Of a stretch of DNA of 64,000 nucleotides, positions 10,725-21,700 are shown piece after piece. Under the pieces are notes generated by a model. That model saw only the letters and a program-made list of their open reading frames with translations. It was not told where the DNA came from and made no database searches. Source of the stretch: Arthrobotrys musiformis (lineage: Eukaryota > Ascomycota > Orbiliomycetes > Orbiliales > Orbiliaceae). The stretch is taken from assembly GCA_036971715.1 (NCBI GenBank), contig JAVHJL010000001.1:3410001-3474000 (forward strand). Reading direction: 5' to 3'. A program made the position numbers and the translations under genes. The stretch's first letter is position 1. Every line of letters starts with the position of its first letter.

Positions 10725-13428
10725 ATGGTGCCTCGCGCCCCTCCGGCTGCCATTGCTGCAGCTGCAGCTTCGTCCCGCCGCTCCATCCTCCAATCCACAA
10801 TACACACAAATTCCTCCCGATGTCTCCTATTACGGCCTCATCATCACACCCGGACTTCTCAATTCTCAACTTCCCTCCATCAATCCCTCAAATCCCGCCA
10901 GAATACGACATCGACATCGACATCAACAACGTCGACCCTCCGACAGCCCCGCCGCCACATCACAAACATCGCCGAACCCAAAAACAGTTCCTCATCCACC
11001 GCTGCATCCACCGTCGCCGCTCCGATCCCTAAGAAACAGGGCTTCCGCGTCCTCCGCTTCATCTGGCGCCTCACCTGGCTCTCCACCCTCGGCGGCGCCG
11101 CCTACCTCGCCTACCACATCTACGACTCCAAACACCCGCCCGAACAGTTACCCCTCGACCCCACCAAGAAAACCCTCGTCGTCCTCGGCAGCGGATGGGG
11201 GTCCATCTCCCTCCTCAAGAAGCTCGACACGGAAGACTACAATGTTGTCGTCATCTCCCCGCGAAACTTCTTCCTCTTCACCCCGCTCCTGCCCAGTTGC
11301 ACCACGGGGACGATCGAGCATCGCAGCATCATGGAACCGCTCCGCCATATCATCCGCCACAAGAAGCGGGCTGTGAAGTACTACGAAGCCGAGGCGACAA
11401 AGATCGATGTCGACAGGAGGGTGGTTAAGATCAATGACTTTTCGGATGTCAAGGGTAATGTCTCTGAGACCGAGGTGCCGTTTGATTACCTTGTTGTCGG
11501 CGTGGGTGCTGAGAATGCGACCTTTGGTGAGTTTTTTTTTTTTTTTTTTTAATTATCACATTGTGTCTTTTTGGGTGCTTCCGATTGGCTGGATATGGAC
11601 CCATGTGAAAAAAAGATAAGCTAATTTTTGGTTTTATCGGAAAATAGGTATTCCCGGGGTCAAGGAGAATGCGTGTTTTCTGAAAGAGATCGGAGATGCT
11701 CAGCAGATCCGGAAGAAGGTGATGGATTGTATCGAAACTGCGACGTTCAAGGATCAGACGGAAGAAGAGAAGGACCGGTTGTTGCATATGGTACGTTCTT
11801 TTTTTCTTTTTTCCCTTTCCATTTTCCCATTTGGTTTGGTTCCTTCTTTTGGGCAGCGACATACGGAAGAACCAGTCCACCGGGTCTTCCCTTGCTATGT
11901 GCTGGGTTTTTGGTTTTTGTTCCGATGGTTTTTTTTTTTTGGAGGGCGTGGTCCGGATTCACCCGACTAGGATTATAGCCGAGCTAACCATTGGGAAACC
12001 TGTGAATGGAAATAGGTCGTCGTTGGTGGAGGTCCGACTGGTATTGAGGTTCGTCATTTTATCTCCTTCCCTTGCGACCTTGGTCTTTTTTTTCTTCATG
12101 TGAAGATCAAGGTTTGCAGCACCCAAGCTTTTTAAGGCTAACCGAACATCCTTGTTTCCTTCTTCTTTTCATATAGTTTGCCGCAGAACTGCAGGATTTC
12201 TTCGAGGAGGACCTTCGAAAATGGGTTCCTGATATTGCCGACAGGTTCAAGGTGACCTTGGTAGAGGCATTACCCAATGTGAGGATTTCCCGGACTCTCC
12301 CTTCTTTTTGCTACCCCCCTGCCGGTTCCTGAGCATGACATCATGTTCCCTGTCAAACGGTCGTAGCTAACCCCTGCCCACACAAAAAAGGTCCTGCCTA
12401 TGTTTTCGAAAGCCTTGATCGATTACACCGAAAAGACGTTCAAAGATGAGAACATCACCGTCCGAACCAAGACCATGGTCAAGAAGGTGACCGACAAGAA
12501 CATCGAAGTCGAAGCCACACAACCCGACGGCAGCAAAGTTAAGGAAAACATCAACTATGGTCTTCTTGTCTGGGCGACCGGAAACGCCGTCCGCAGTGTG
12601 GTCCGAGACCTGATGGGCCAGATCCCCGCGCAGAAGAATTCGAGACGTGGGCTGGCGGTTAACGACTACCTTGTCGTCGACGGCACCGATGGGATCTGGG
12701 CGCTCGGTGACTGCAGTGCTACCAAGTACGCACCGACAGCGCAGGTAGCTTCGCAACAGGGCAACTTCCTCGCCAGGTTGTTCAATTCCATGGCGAAGAC
12801 GCAGGCTGTGGAGGAGGAGCTGAGGAGTCTGGATGCTCGGTTACAGGCGTCGACTGACGATGCTGAGAAGACTCTGTTGACTGCGGAGATCAATGCGAAG
12901 GGACGGAGCTTGTCGAAGGTTAAGCAGTTGTCGCCGTTCCAGTATTCGCATCAGGGTTCGTTGGCGTACATTGGTGCGGATCGAGCGGTGGCGGATCTTA
13001 ATTGGTTCGGAGGAGCTATTTCGTCGGCCACTGGTGGTGAGTTGACGTATTTGTTCTGGAGGAGTGCGTACGTTTCGATGGTGTTTAGCTGTGAGTATTC
13101 CCTTTTGAATATAATATAATATCAACAGAGGGGGTGGTGGGATCTTGGATCTATGAATCCTAAATTCTCGGGAACGGACCGATGGGGCTAATATATTCTT
13201 TTCCTATCCGGTTTTAGTGAGGAACCGAATATTGGTGCTTACGGATTGGTTGAAGACGAAGACGTTCGGCAGAGATGGTAAGTCGTTCCCCTTGCCGACA
13301 TTTTCTTTAGACTGTGCCGGGCCCGTTTTTTCTTCCTTTTGTCCTAGATAACGAAGTTTGTTCTTGGAGATGTGCATTTTGGCTGACTGTGTGGTTTTTC
13401 TTGTGGCGTGATAGTGAGTCGAGAGTGA
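10725..13428 (+). CDS. Type II (alternative) NADH:ubiquinone oxidoreductase, mitochondrial, probably external
   Basis: Single-subunit FAD enzyme that passes electrons from NADH to ubiquinone without pumping protons (NDE/NDI family). Seven exons: 10725-11526, 11648-11790, 12016-12048, 12177-12278, 12391-13090, 13218-13277 and 13415-13428, giving about 617 residues. The Ala/Ser/Arg-rich N-terminus looks like a mitochondrial presequence. A hydrophobic segment (WRLTWLSTLGGAAYLAYHIY) suggests an inner-membrane anchor, as in external NDE proteins. The FAD site is TLVVLGSGWGSISLLKKLD, followed by SPRNFFLFTPLLPSCTTGTI. The NADH site VVVGGGPTGIEFAAELQDF is built across a 33-nt exon. Later motifs are LLVWATGN and IWALGDCSA. 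The end GRDVSRE fits fungal homologues. The ATG at 10725 is chosen because the upstream in-frame ATG (10650) adds a non-presequence-like stretch. Intracellular side (NDE or NDI) is inferred only. Confidence 0.93.
12016..12048 (+). other. 33-nt microexon of the NADH dehydrogenase gene
   Basis: Flanked by AATAG acceptor and GTTCGT donor; encodes VVVGGGPTGIE, the glycine-rich NADH-binding turn. Phase 0 on both sides, so skipping would delete 11 residues in frame and remove the nucleotide-binding motif. Confidence 0.88.
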
Positions 13429-16400
13429 TTGTGTTGTCCTCTGTGGTTTGAGGCGCACTCTTTTGTTATCCTTTCGTCCGTTGATGTTTTTTTCTACGGT
13501 CGTCTCTTCCTTTTTTTTTTCTTTTTTATTACCGAGGGGCTGTTGTTTCCTTCTTTATTGTTAATTCTATTCGTAGGAATTGAAGGTTTTTTTTACTGGT
13601 TGTTCTTTGTCTTCTTTTTTTTCCTTAGAAAAGAAATGGAAGGGGAGATGTAATAAGACGAACACATAATTTGAGTAAAAGAAGAGGAATAGTTGCTGGA
13701 GTTTGGCAATGGACTTTCTTTTTTCTTTATTTTTCCTTTGGTATACGGTTTTTTTATAGGTTACTTTTCCTTCGTTGTATTTGGTGATGGTGTTTGTGGA
13801 TGTCGGTCGTTATTGGTCTTTTTTGGTCAATGGTTTTTCCCTTTTTGTGGAAAGATTTCGGGCGGGTTTATTTTGCTTCTAAAAAAAAAGAGAGAAAACA
13901 GAATTGGCTGTCCTTTTTCGCTTTTTACTAGGTGCGATTAGCCAGATTTATTTTTTGCGAGAAAAAAAAAAAAAGGTATTTCGAGATTTGTTGTAATTCT
14001 TTGGTGTTTCGTTCCGAATCGTTGATACGTATAAAAAAATTCGCTCGGGAAAGATGACAGACGGCTGGGTATTTCCCATTTATTCGGCCGCTTATAAAAT
14101 GCAAGGGTGTGTGTGAGTTTTAAAAGCGGAAGAATATTTTTCCGGGGCGAATATAAAATACCGACGGGTTTGATGGAAATATATAGTTGGAGATAGTTGA
14201 TAGAATTTAAAAGCCTCGTGGTATGGTTTTTGTGGAATTGAGGCTTTAGCCGCGTGGGAGCCGCGAGGGGGGGTTGAGCTTGAGCTTAAGCTTTTTTTGT
14301 TTTGCCCTGTGTAACAGTAATCGGTCGATTGTTGGAATTGGGAAGTTATGGATCTACGCGACTTCCCGAAGCGAACAACGAAGTTTTCTAAGAAACTCCA
14401 ACAACAAGGTCAATTTGATAACAAAACGAAATCGTTTTTTTTAGAGAAGAAAAAAGAAAAAAGCGGAAAGACTAGTTGAAGGATATTCCGCTAGGAAGAG
14501 CCGTCCGAGACATCTGCAGGAGAGAGGTTGAATCTTGGACGTAAATGGGTTAGTGTACCGTACAGAGCGCTGTAGAGCTCCCTCGAGGAAAGGTGCAGCT
14601 TTTCGGGAAATATCGTGGGATTCCCGCTGGAGCCGGGTAGGTCAGGTGAGTGTGCATACAATGGGCTAGAATCGATAATGACAGGAAGGTTAAAAAACTA
14701 ATCGTCGATATAGTTTTGTTTTTCTTCTTTGGTGGTAGTGGAATCTGCATGGGGAAAAAAACTTTTTGGTGGCGATTGGCACATATGTGTTGGCTTTGTG
14801 GTAGTTTTCTCCAGCGCTGGTAACCGAAGCCGGGGTACTCGTCCCGACAGGCTCGCAGTATTGTCTTACTGGTGCAGGGGAACGGTTTGGGGATTGGCGA
14901 ACCGGGGGGGTCCTTTTTTCCTGTTTGCTCTGCAGGATATGGGTAGACATGTACCATCAAGTATCTTCTGTAGACGGTTCCAGATTCAGTATTCTTGCGG
15001 CAAAGTTTGTCAGCGAGAACCAATTGACAAGGGGGTGGTTGTTTGAAAAAATGGGATGGTTCAACGACATAGGTCACTCAGGTCCAATGCAAGGACACTT
15101 TGATTCTGTTGGCCAATGGTGCTCGTCGGGAGACGTTTTGTCTTACCACCAACAAATAGGGTCGTAACATCTGTGATTCCGCGTCATTTCCTCTCACTCG
15201 TGTAGTGAGAATGAGAGGCAACCCCACATGCTGTGACTATCGAGAGTCTCATCAAGAGGGTTTCTTGATTCAAATCACGAGGTGGTGGCTCCCTTTTTTT
15301 TTTTTTTTTTTTTTGTTCCATTCATTTTTGCATAGTTTGTGACCAGCTGTGTCTGCGTATGCAGCTGTTGTTCGTGATATCCCGCCAATGGGATGCTAGT
15401 TCGCGTCTTCCATGAGGCCAATCGCCCACTCGTCACGATGACTATCATTGAAAGGGAAGAAAATGTCTCCGATGGTCAATACCTTTGCCTGCGCAGTGGG
15501 GAGGCATGTGGGAATCGGGTATTGATAGTCCGTCTGACGTTGATATCGGTCGAGATAGTGATTTCATATGATCACATTAACGTCGCCCCTTTCGCGGAAG
15601 ACCGGGAGAGGTTTTTTTTTTTTTTTTTAAGATCGAGTCAATCAACGTCTTTTTTTGGTGTCAGGAAACTGGGATAATACATCGAGCTCTTGGACAATCA
15701 CATCCTCAAGCCTCCACGTATTCCGGATCGGAACTTGCCTTTGCATCGTCCGCCGCCGTCTGTTCCACCCCGATTTGTTGACAAGGTTGTTTGGACGGTT
15801 TTTCTGGATTCCCACACCCCCCAAAAAAGGTCCAATCCTCGCTTGTCCAACAATTCCCGAAGCTCTAAATTCAGCCCTAGCCTGGGTTTGGGAAGCGGTA
15901 GGCCTTGAAGAGGCAAAATATCGGTGATGAAATGGAACTTATCAGTGATTTTCCTATGCCGTTGTGAACATATCGGCTTTGCGACAAGGCCGTGGACGAG
16001 GTGGTGGGTCGGATTTGGGCTCGGGCCCACGGCTCCTAATGTTATGGCTTAGACAAAATAGCCTCTTTTGATATTCATTTCTGCGATTCCACATTTATGG
16101 GTTTGTAATGGGATCTTTTTCCGGCCTTGTACGTCAGTAGCGTCCCCCACTCTTTGACGGATTGACAGCACTTGTAGACGGTTCCCTTTTTTTTTCAAAT
16201 GGCCAGTTATGCATGAGGGTCGTACTCGAATTTCAGATGCAGAAGAAGGTTAAAATCTCGGAACCGGCAGCTTGGGCCACGGTACCCTGAATGCTGCAGA
16301 GTCTCGTTTAGTCAGAGACCGAGAAGAAAAACCGACCTTGAGGATACCCCACTTTCGAGCTCCATATGCATCCATCATTTTTCCTGTTGCAGGATCGTGC

Positions 16401-16494
16401 TCAATGCAATGCAGCGGACAAGGGAGAAAGAAAAGGGAGCTTGCCTGGGCGAAAGAATTTTTTCGTTTCCTTTCTTTTCTTTTTTCCCTCTATT

Positions 16495-16533
<39 letters not shown>

Positions 16534-18100
16534 GTCTTGAACTTTTGTCAGTTCCGATCGAAATAACCGGCCAAGTACCTTCCAAGCACAGATTGGCGAT
16601 GATATACCGACAACGTATCGGTGAGGAGGGGGCTTAAGAGATATAAGGTACCAGCTTGACAACATGTGAGCATATTAGCTAGCCGGGGAGCTAGGGAGGC
16701 AGCTAAATGTAAGTAGGAGCTTAGCTATCAAACCTTACATGAGGCCTGTGCCTCTAGTACAAAATCACATATTTTTTTCTCTCACCCCTTCTGCCATGAG
16801 GTGTAGAGCAGATATATATCCGTATTCGAAAGCTCGCGCGATCTGGAGCGTGGCTGGCAATCGATCAATTATCAGGGCACTATCAGCAAGTCGACTCAGT
16901 GAGTAGGCAGTTGGGAGTATAGTCGCATGCAATAGCATTTATGCTTATGAAGCAACATACCTATTGGTTTGGAGCCCTCGACCATCCGGCTTCTGCAGCT
17001 CGACCCTAGCCCTGTCATCCGGCGGCCTTAGCTGTGCGACTATGCAGGCTACCTATTAGTTTAGGTACCTCTCAACCTTCCAGCAACCCTGAAGTATACG
17101 TCGACCGTATACCAAAAGGTACTTGCGAACACACAAACACGTACGCACATATCTGCTTTTGGTTTGATGGTGCAAAAAAAAAAAAAAAGGAATTGTTGAA
17201 TTTCCCTTGTTACGAATGAGTCCATAGCTCGAACCTTGACCAGGAGCCTTGGCCATGTGTCCGCTACACATATGTATGTATGTGCACATAGTGCAAAGGC
17301 ATCTCGGTTGAAGTTGATGATACCTAGGCCCGCCTAGAAGCCGGGTTAGTGCCTATCTACGGAGCTGGTACTCCGTAGAAAGGTTAATGTGAAGTGTAAT
17401 TATCGACAAGAGTCATTAGCTTCAATTAGAGGTCGAGTCCTACGCTATCAGGTTAGGTGGGATGTTAGTCCGTTCTTGTTTTGGGGATACAATGTCAGAC
17501 GGGGTCGGACTAAGGCGAAGAAAGAGAAGCCGGCTCTCTTTGGAGCGCCCATTTCCCATCCTATTCCTTTTCCTCTCCCCTTCTTTTCTTGGGATAGTTA
17601 GTCGGGTGGTTAAGTGGTTTTAGCTTGAGTGAGACGAATAGCTTAGCGGCGGCGGACGATGATTGATTTGGATGTAGCGAGGTTCCGACGTCCCTCGCCA
17701 GTAAGAGGTAAGAGGTACCTACTGGCCTGCCAAAGTACCCGCCTACATACCGACGCAGAACTATATCGTTCGAATCATCGCACTTGATTCTTGGTGTTTG
17801 ATTTCTTTGCTCGCCTTTCCCGCTTCCGATTTGTTGAATTAGATTGGATTGAATTAGATTAGATTGATGGAGCCGTGATTGATTGCATAAAATCATTTGA
17901 GTTGAGCTACCAGGTGGGTTTGACTTTGGGGATCTAGATTCTCCTCCTTTCTCGATAAAGCTGCTCTCCTGCTGCTCCTGATGCTACCGTGATATATATT
18001 GTCGGCAATATTGTTAATAGTGGTATCTTTATTATTACCATCATCACCACCACCAATCCGCTGAGAAGTTGAGGTTGAAGCCAGGCCGAGTGAAGTTGAG
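13429..18100. other. Gene-poor region without recognised genes
   Basis: About 4.7 kb between the NADH dehydrogenase stop and the presumed PUB1 promoter. It holds T runs (15294-15314, 16497-16532), scattered short ORFs without family motifs, and small repeats. No tRNA or known transposon domain could be read. Confidence 0.55.
16497..16532. repeat. 36-nt poly-T tract
   Basis: Uninterrupted run of T on the plus strand, the longest homopolymer in the window. It lies in gene-free DNA. On the minus strand it would be a poly-A tail-like tract, but no retroelement body was recognised next to it. Confidence 0.95.
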
Positions 18101-18159
18101 GTTGAGGTTGAAGTTCACGTAGCACACACACAACTCACAGGCTCTCACCGCACACACAA

Positions 18160-19899
18160 ATTATTTTATTTTCCCTTCACGACCACTCCGCTGTGACTTC
18201 ATTTCCTCCAACTTCACATCGCCAACTTCACATCACGACATCGTCGACAGGGCAAATTACCTTCTTACTTATTACCTCTTCCCTCCGTCTTGTTATTATT
18301 ATTACCTACATCTTCTCTTCTCTCCCTCTCCCTCTTTCTCTTCTCTCTTCTCTCTCTTTCACCAACAAAACTCATCACCATCACCAACCTCATCTCCTTC
18401 ACCTCCATCTCCTTCTTCATCGCCATCCCTTTTCATCATCCTTTCCCTTCGACTTCATCATCATCGTCACCTCTCTCGTCTTCCCTCTATAGTCCACTGT
18501 CCTTCTTGTTCCTCTTATCATCATCCCTCTTCTGCTTCTCAATCCAGCTTCCGTCGCCTCTTAGCTGTCCATCAACAACAGTACAACCAAGCCAAGGTAT
18601 GTATGTATGATCTCTCTTTACCTATCCACTTGACCACCCAATTGCCTCCACCCCCATACCTGCCCTACCTAACTACACATCAACTTACCTAAGCACCCAG
18701 AGTACGATGTACTGTACTTCTGGGTAGCGGTGGTGGTGGTGATGATGGTGGTAGTGGTTGTAGTAGTGGTGGTGTTGCTTTGATGCTTCCTCATCCCTGC
18801 CGTTTGCCGTTGCTTCTGCTGCTCGCTTTCCCCCCTTCCCTTCTTCCCTTCCCTTCCCTTCCCAGCTCCCCAGCTTCTTAGCTTCCCACCCTCTCAACCA
18901 GACCAGACCGGACGAGACCAGGCCTCTGCTGCACCACGGAGTACTTACATGTACTGTACCTACTGCACGCTAGTCGGACTAACTGCAGTGTACATACATC
19001 CATCTACTATACGTACTTGCTTCCACACTACATAGTACAGAGTACCTCCTGCTCAATTGCATACTTTCCCAATCCACTCCCTTCTACCTACATACGTACC
19101 AATACAGTCTGATAGTTGATTGGTTTCGCTTCCCTTCCTTCCCATGATACCCTTATCCCTCCCTTATCCCTACTCCTTCTGCTGCTCAAACTACTACTAT
19201 TACCACTACTCCTCCACTTCTTTTTTTTCTGTGGTTGCTGCTGTGATTGCTGCTTCTGTTACTGCTGCTGCTGCTGCTGTCAATACTCCCTCTCCTTCCT
19301 GGCCTTCCCTTTTTCCCTCTCTACTTTTAGCTCCTGCTGTACCACTACTGCTGGGGTGTACTGTACTTGCTTGGTCTAGTGCTTTGGTTCTAACGTTTTG
19401 CTTGGCTCTTGTAACAGCGTCCCTAACGAACGAACGACACGACCACCCTTTCTTTTACTACTTCACTGTTTTCTCTGCATCGTCACCTTCAGATTCCTAT
19501 CCTTCCATTCTTTTATTTTCTCCTTCGTCATTGCTTCTTTTCTCTGCTTAAAAGTGCGTATTTTTCCCGTCCCCGCTTCCCTTCCTCCCGAACGGACGCC
19601 ATACCATACATATCCTTAGCCAGCTCAGTTTCCTAAAGCGTGTGCGGAGTAGTTAGGGCCTCGCGGATAGACATCCAACCCAACACCTTCCTCCACAAAA
19701 ACGAAATCTCGATATTTCAGGTAAGCTATTCTGATCCCATCAAATCCATTGGTCTTGCCTTCGAGCCTGTTCTTAATGGGCTCGTCTGGTTCAGTCCAGT
19801 TACTACATTTGTGTCCTTCCAGCTAGACATTTAGCAATTGCTAACTCGCTGTACTATCCTTTACTCTTACAGGTTTCATCCCTCAGATATCCGAAAGCA
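18160..19899 (+). promoter_or_regulatory. Long pyrimidine-rich promoter/leader of PUB1 with a 5'UTR intron
   Basis: Roughly 18240-18560 is almost pure C/T (TCTCTCCCTCTCCCTC-type), typical of strong fungal promoters. Downstream, GTACTGTAC-like and TACATACATC-like words are clustered at 18930-19110. A spliceable leader intron is visible at 19721-19872: TTTCAG before GTAAGC, branch-like GCTAAC, acceptor CTTACAG, 27 nt before the ATG. A further donor-like AAG/GTATGT at about 18598 could start another leader intron. The transcription start is not determined. Confidence 0.6.
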
Positions 19900-21700
19900 A
19901 TGGCGGACGCAAATACAAACGTCGCCCAACTTCCTTCAGGCGCCTTTGACGCCCCTGGGAACCAGAGTCAGGGCGGTCCGCCAATGGGGCCTCCTTCCCT
20001 CCCCCCAGTTATCATCCCACAAAATACCAATCCAATTCCCACCGCGATCACGTCGCCCATGTCGGCATCAGTCACTTCCCCGACTTCTGCTGGCGGTTTC
20101 GTTCGTAGAGCCGCGCCGGAACCAAACAAGCGTGCCTTGTACGTTGGAGGTTTAGACCCCCGCGTCACAGACGATATCCTTCGTCAGATCTTCGAGACAA
20201 CTGGTCACGTCGTTAGTGTAAAGATAATACCGGACAAGAATGTAAGAACTCCGCGCCCTCTCGGTGGGCATGATTATAGGTCGGGTGCTCAAGAGCGCTA
20301 CTTCACATTGGCTTTTGTGGATCTACCTCCACAGGACCAATGGCGTCGAAAATATCGCCCATTGGGCGGTATTAGCGCCCTGTATCCACTTGACACGACA
20401 AGAATAGTGCTGACGAATATTCGCCTAGGCAAAGGGGTTCAACTACGGGTTCGTTGAATATGATGACCCCGGTGCAGCCGAACGGGCTATGCAGACCTTG
20501 AACGGTCGTCGGGTTCACCAGTCTGTATGTAGCGTTTCGCACCCACCTCTCTGGATCTGACAACTAAAACGCGGTAAATTATAGGAAATAAGAGTCAACT
20601 GGGCGTACCAAACCAGCCAAGCTGCGAAGGAGGATACCTCCCATCATTTCCACATCTTCGTTGGAGACTTGTCAAACGAGGTCAACGATGAGCTTCTTCA
20701 ACAAGCTTTCACAACCTTTGGTACTATCTCTGAAGCTCGCGTCATGTGGGATATGAAAACAGGTCGATCTCGTGGTTATGGGTTTGTCGCTTATCGTGAA
20801 CGTTCTGACGCCGAAAAGGCCTTGTCATCGATGGATGGTGAATGGCTCGGATCCCGTGCCATCAGGTGCAATTGGGCCAACCAGAAGGGCCAACCATCTA
20901 TCACTCAGCAGAGTCAGATGGCCCAGATGGGAATGACACCCACCACCCCTTTCGGCCACCACCATTTCCCCACCCATGGCATCCAGAGCTATGATATGAT
21001 TGTTCAGCAAACTCCACAATGGCAGACTACTGTCTATGTCGGCAATTTGACCCCATATACTACCCAGAATGATCTCCTTCCTCTGTTCCAGAACTTTGGG
21101 TACATCATTGAGACCCGATTCCAGGCAGATAGGGGGTTCGCCTTCATTAAGATGGACTCACATGAGAATGCAGCCATGGCGATTTGTCAACTTAGTGGTT
21201 ACAACGTCAATGGAAGGCCGCTTAAGTGCAGTGTATGTGCATTTTAAATCCCCTTCACTCCTCCAAAATCTTTTCATGCTAACAAACCAAATATATAGTG
21301 GGGCAAGGATCGTCCACCAACAGGGCAGTTTGACGGGTACTCACCTCAGGGAGGTCCGCAGACCCCTCAGTTCCCTAACTCGCCGTTCAGCAACTTCCCG
21401 CAGTACGGCGGCCCAGGCGGCCCTATGAGTCCTCAAGGTGGACCAAATTCGGCCAGCGCCCATCCGACTTCCCCATCTCAAGGTCGTTGGATGGAGGGTA
21501 ACAACCAAGGGTTCAACAGCCCCCATGGCCCCCCACAAGGTTACAATCAGCAAGGTTTCGGTCGTGGGCAAGGTGGCGGCAGCCAAGCTGGAAACCAACA
21601 AGGTTGGAATAATAACAACTCCAGTCAAGGAGGAGGATTCACCGGTAACGGTTTCCAACAATCCGGCTTCCAACAGCCTCAGCCTCAGCAACAGCAATAA
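19900..21700 (+). CDS. PUB1: Pub1/TIA-1-type poly(A)/poly(U) RNA-binding protein, three RRMs
   Basis: Nuclear and cytoplasmic RNA-binding protein that stabilises U-rich mRNAs and joins stress granules. Four exons: 19900-20241, 20429-20524, 20585-21232 and 21299-21700, all phase 0, about 495 residues. RRM1 begins RALYVGGLDPRVTDDILRQI and continues after intron 1 with FNYGFVEYDDPGAAERAM. RRM2 is HHFHIFVGDLSNEVNDELLQ with GRSRGYGFVAYRERSDAEKA and NWANQKGQ. RRM3 is TVYVGNLTPYTTQNDLLPLF with RGFAFIKMDSHENAAMAI and CSWGKDRPP. The C-terminus is Gln/Gly/Asn-rich and prion-like, ending PQPQQQQ. The three-RRM spacing fits Pub1/TIA-1 rather than Nam8. Intron 1 (187 nt) is longer than the others (60 and 66 nt). 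Confidence 0.93.

Noticed and set aside
18193..18610. Ser/Leu/His-rich ORFs upstream of PUB1
   Set aside because: The CT-rich composition makes several frames open; there is no family motif and the region reads as promoter or leader.
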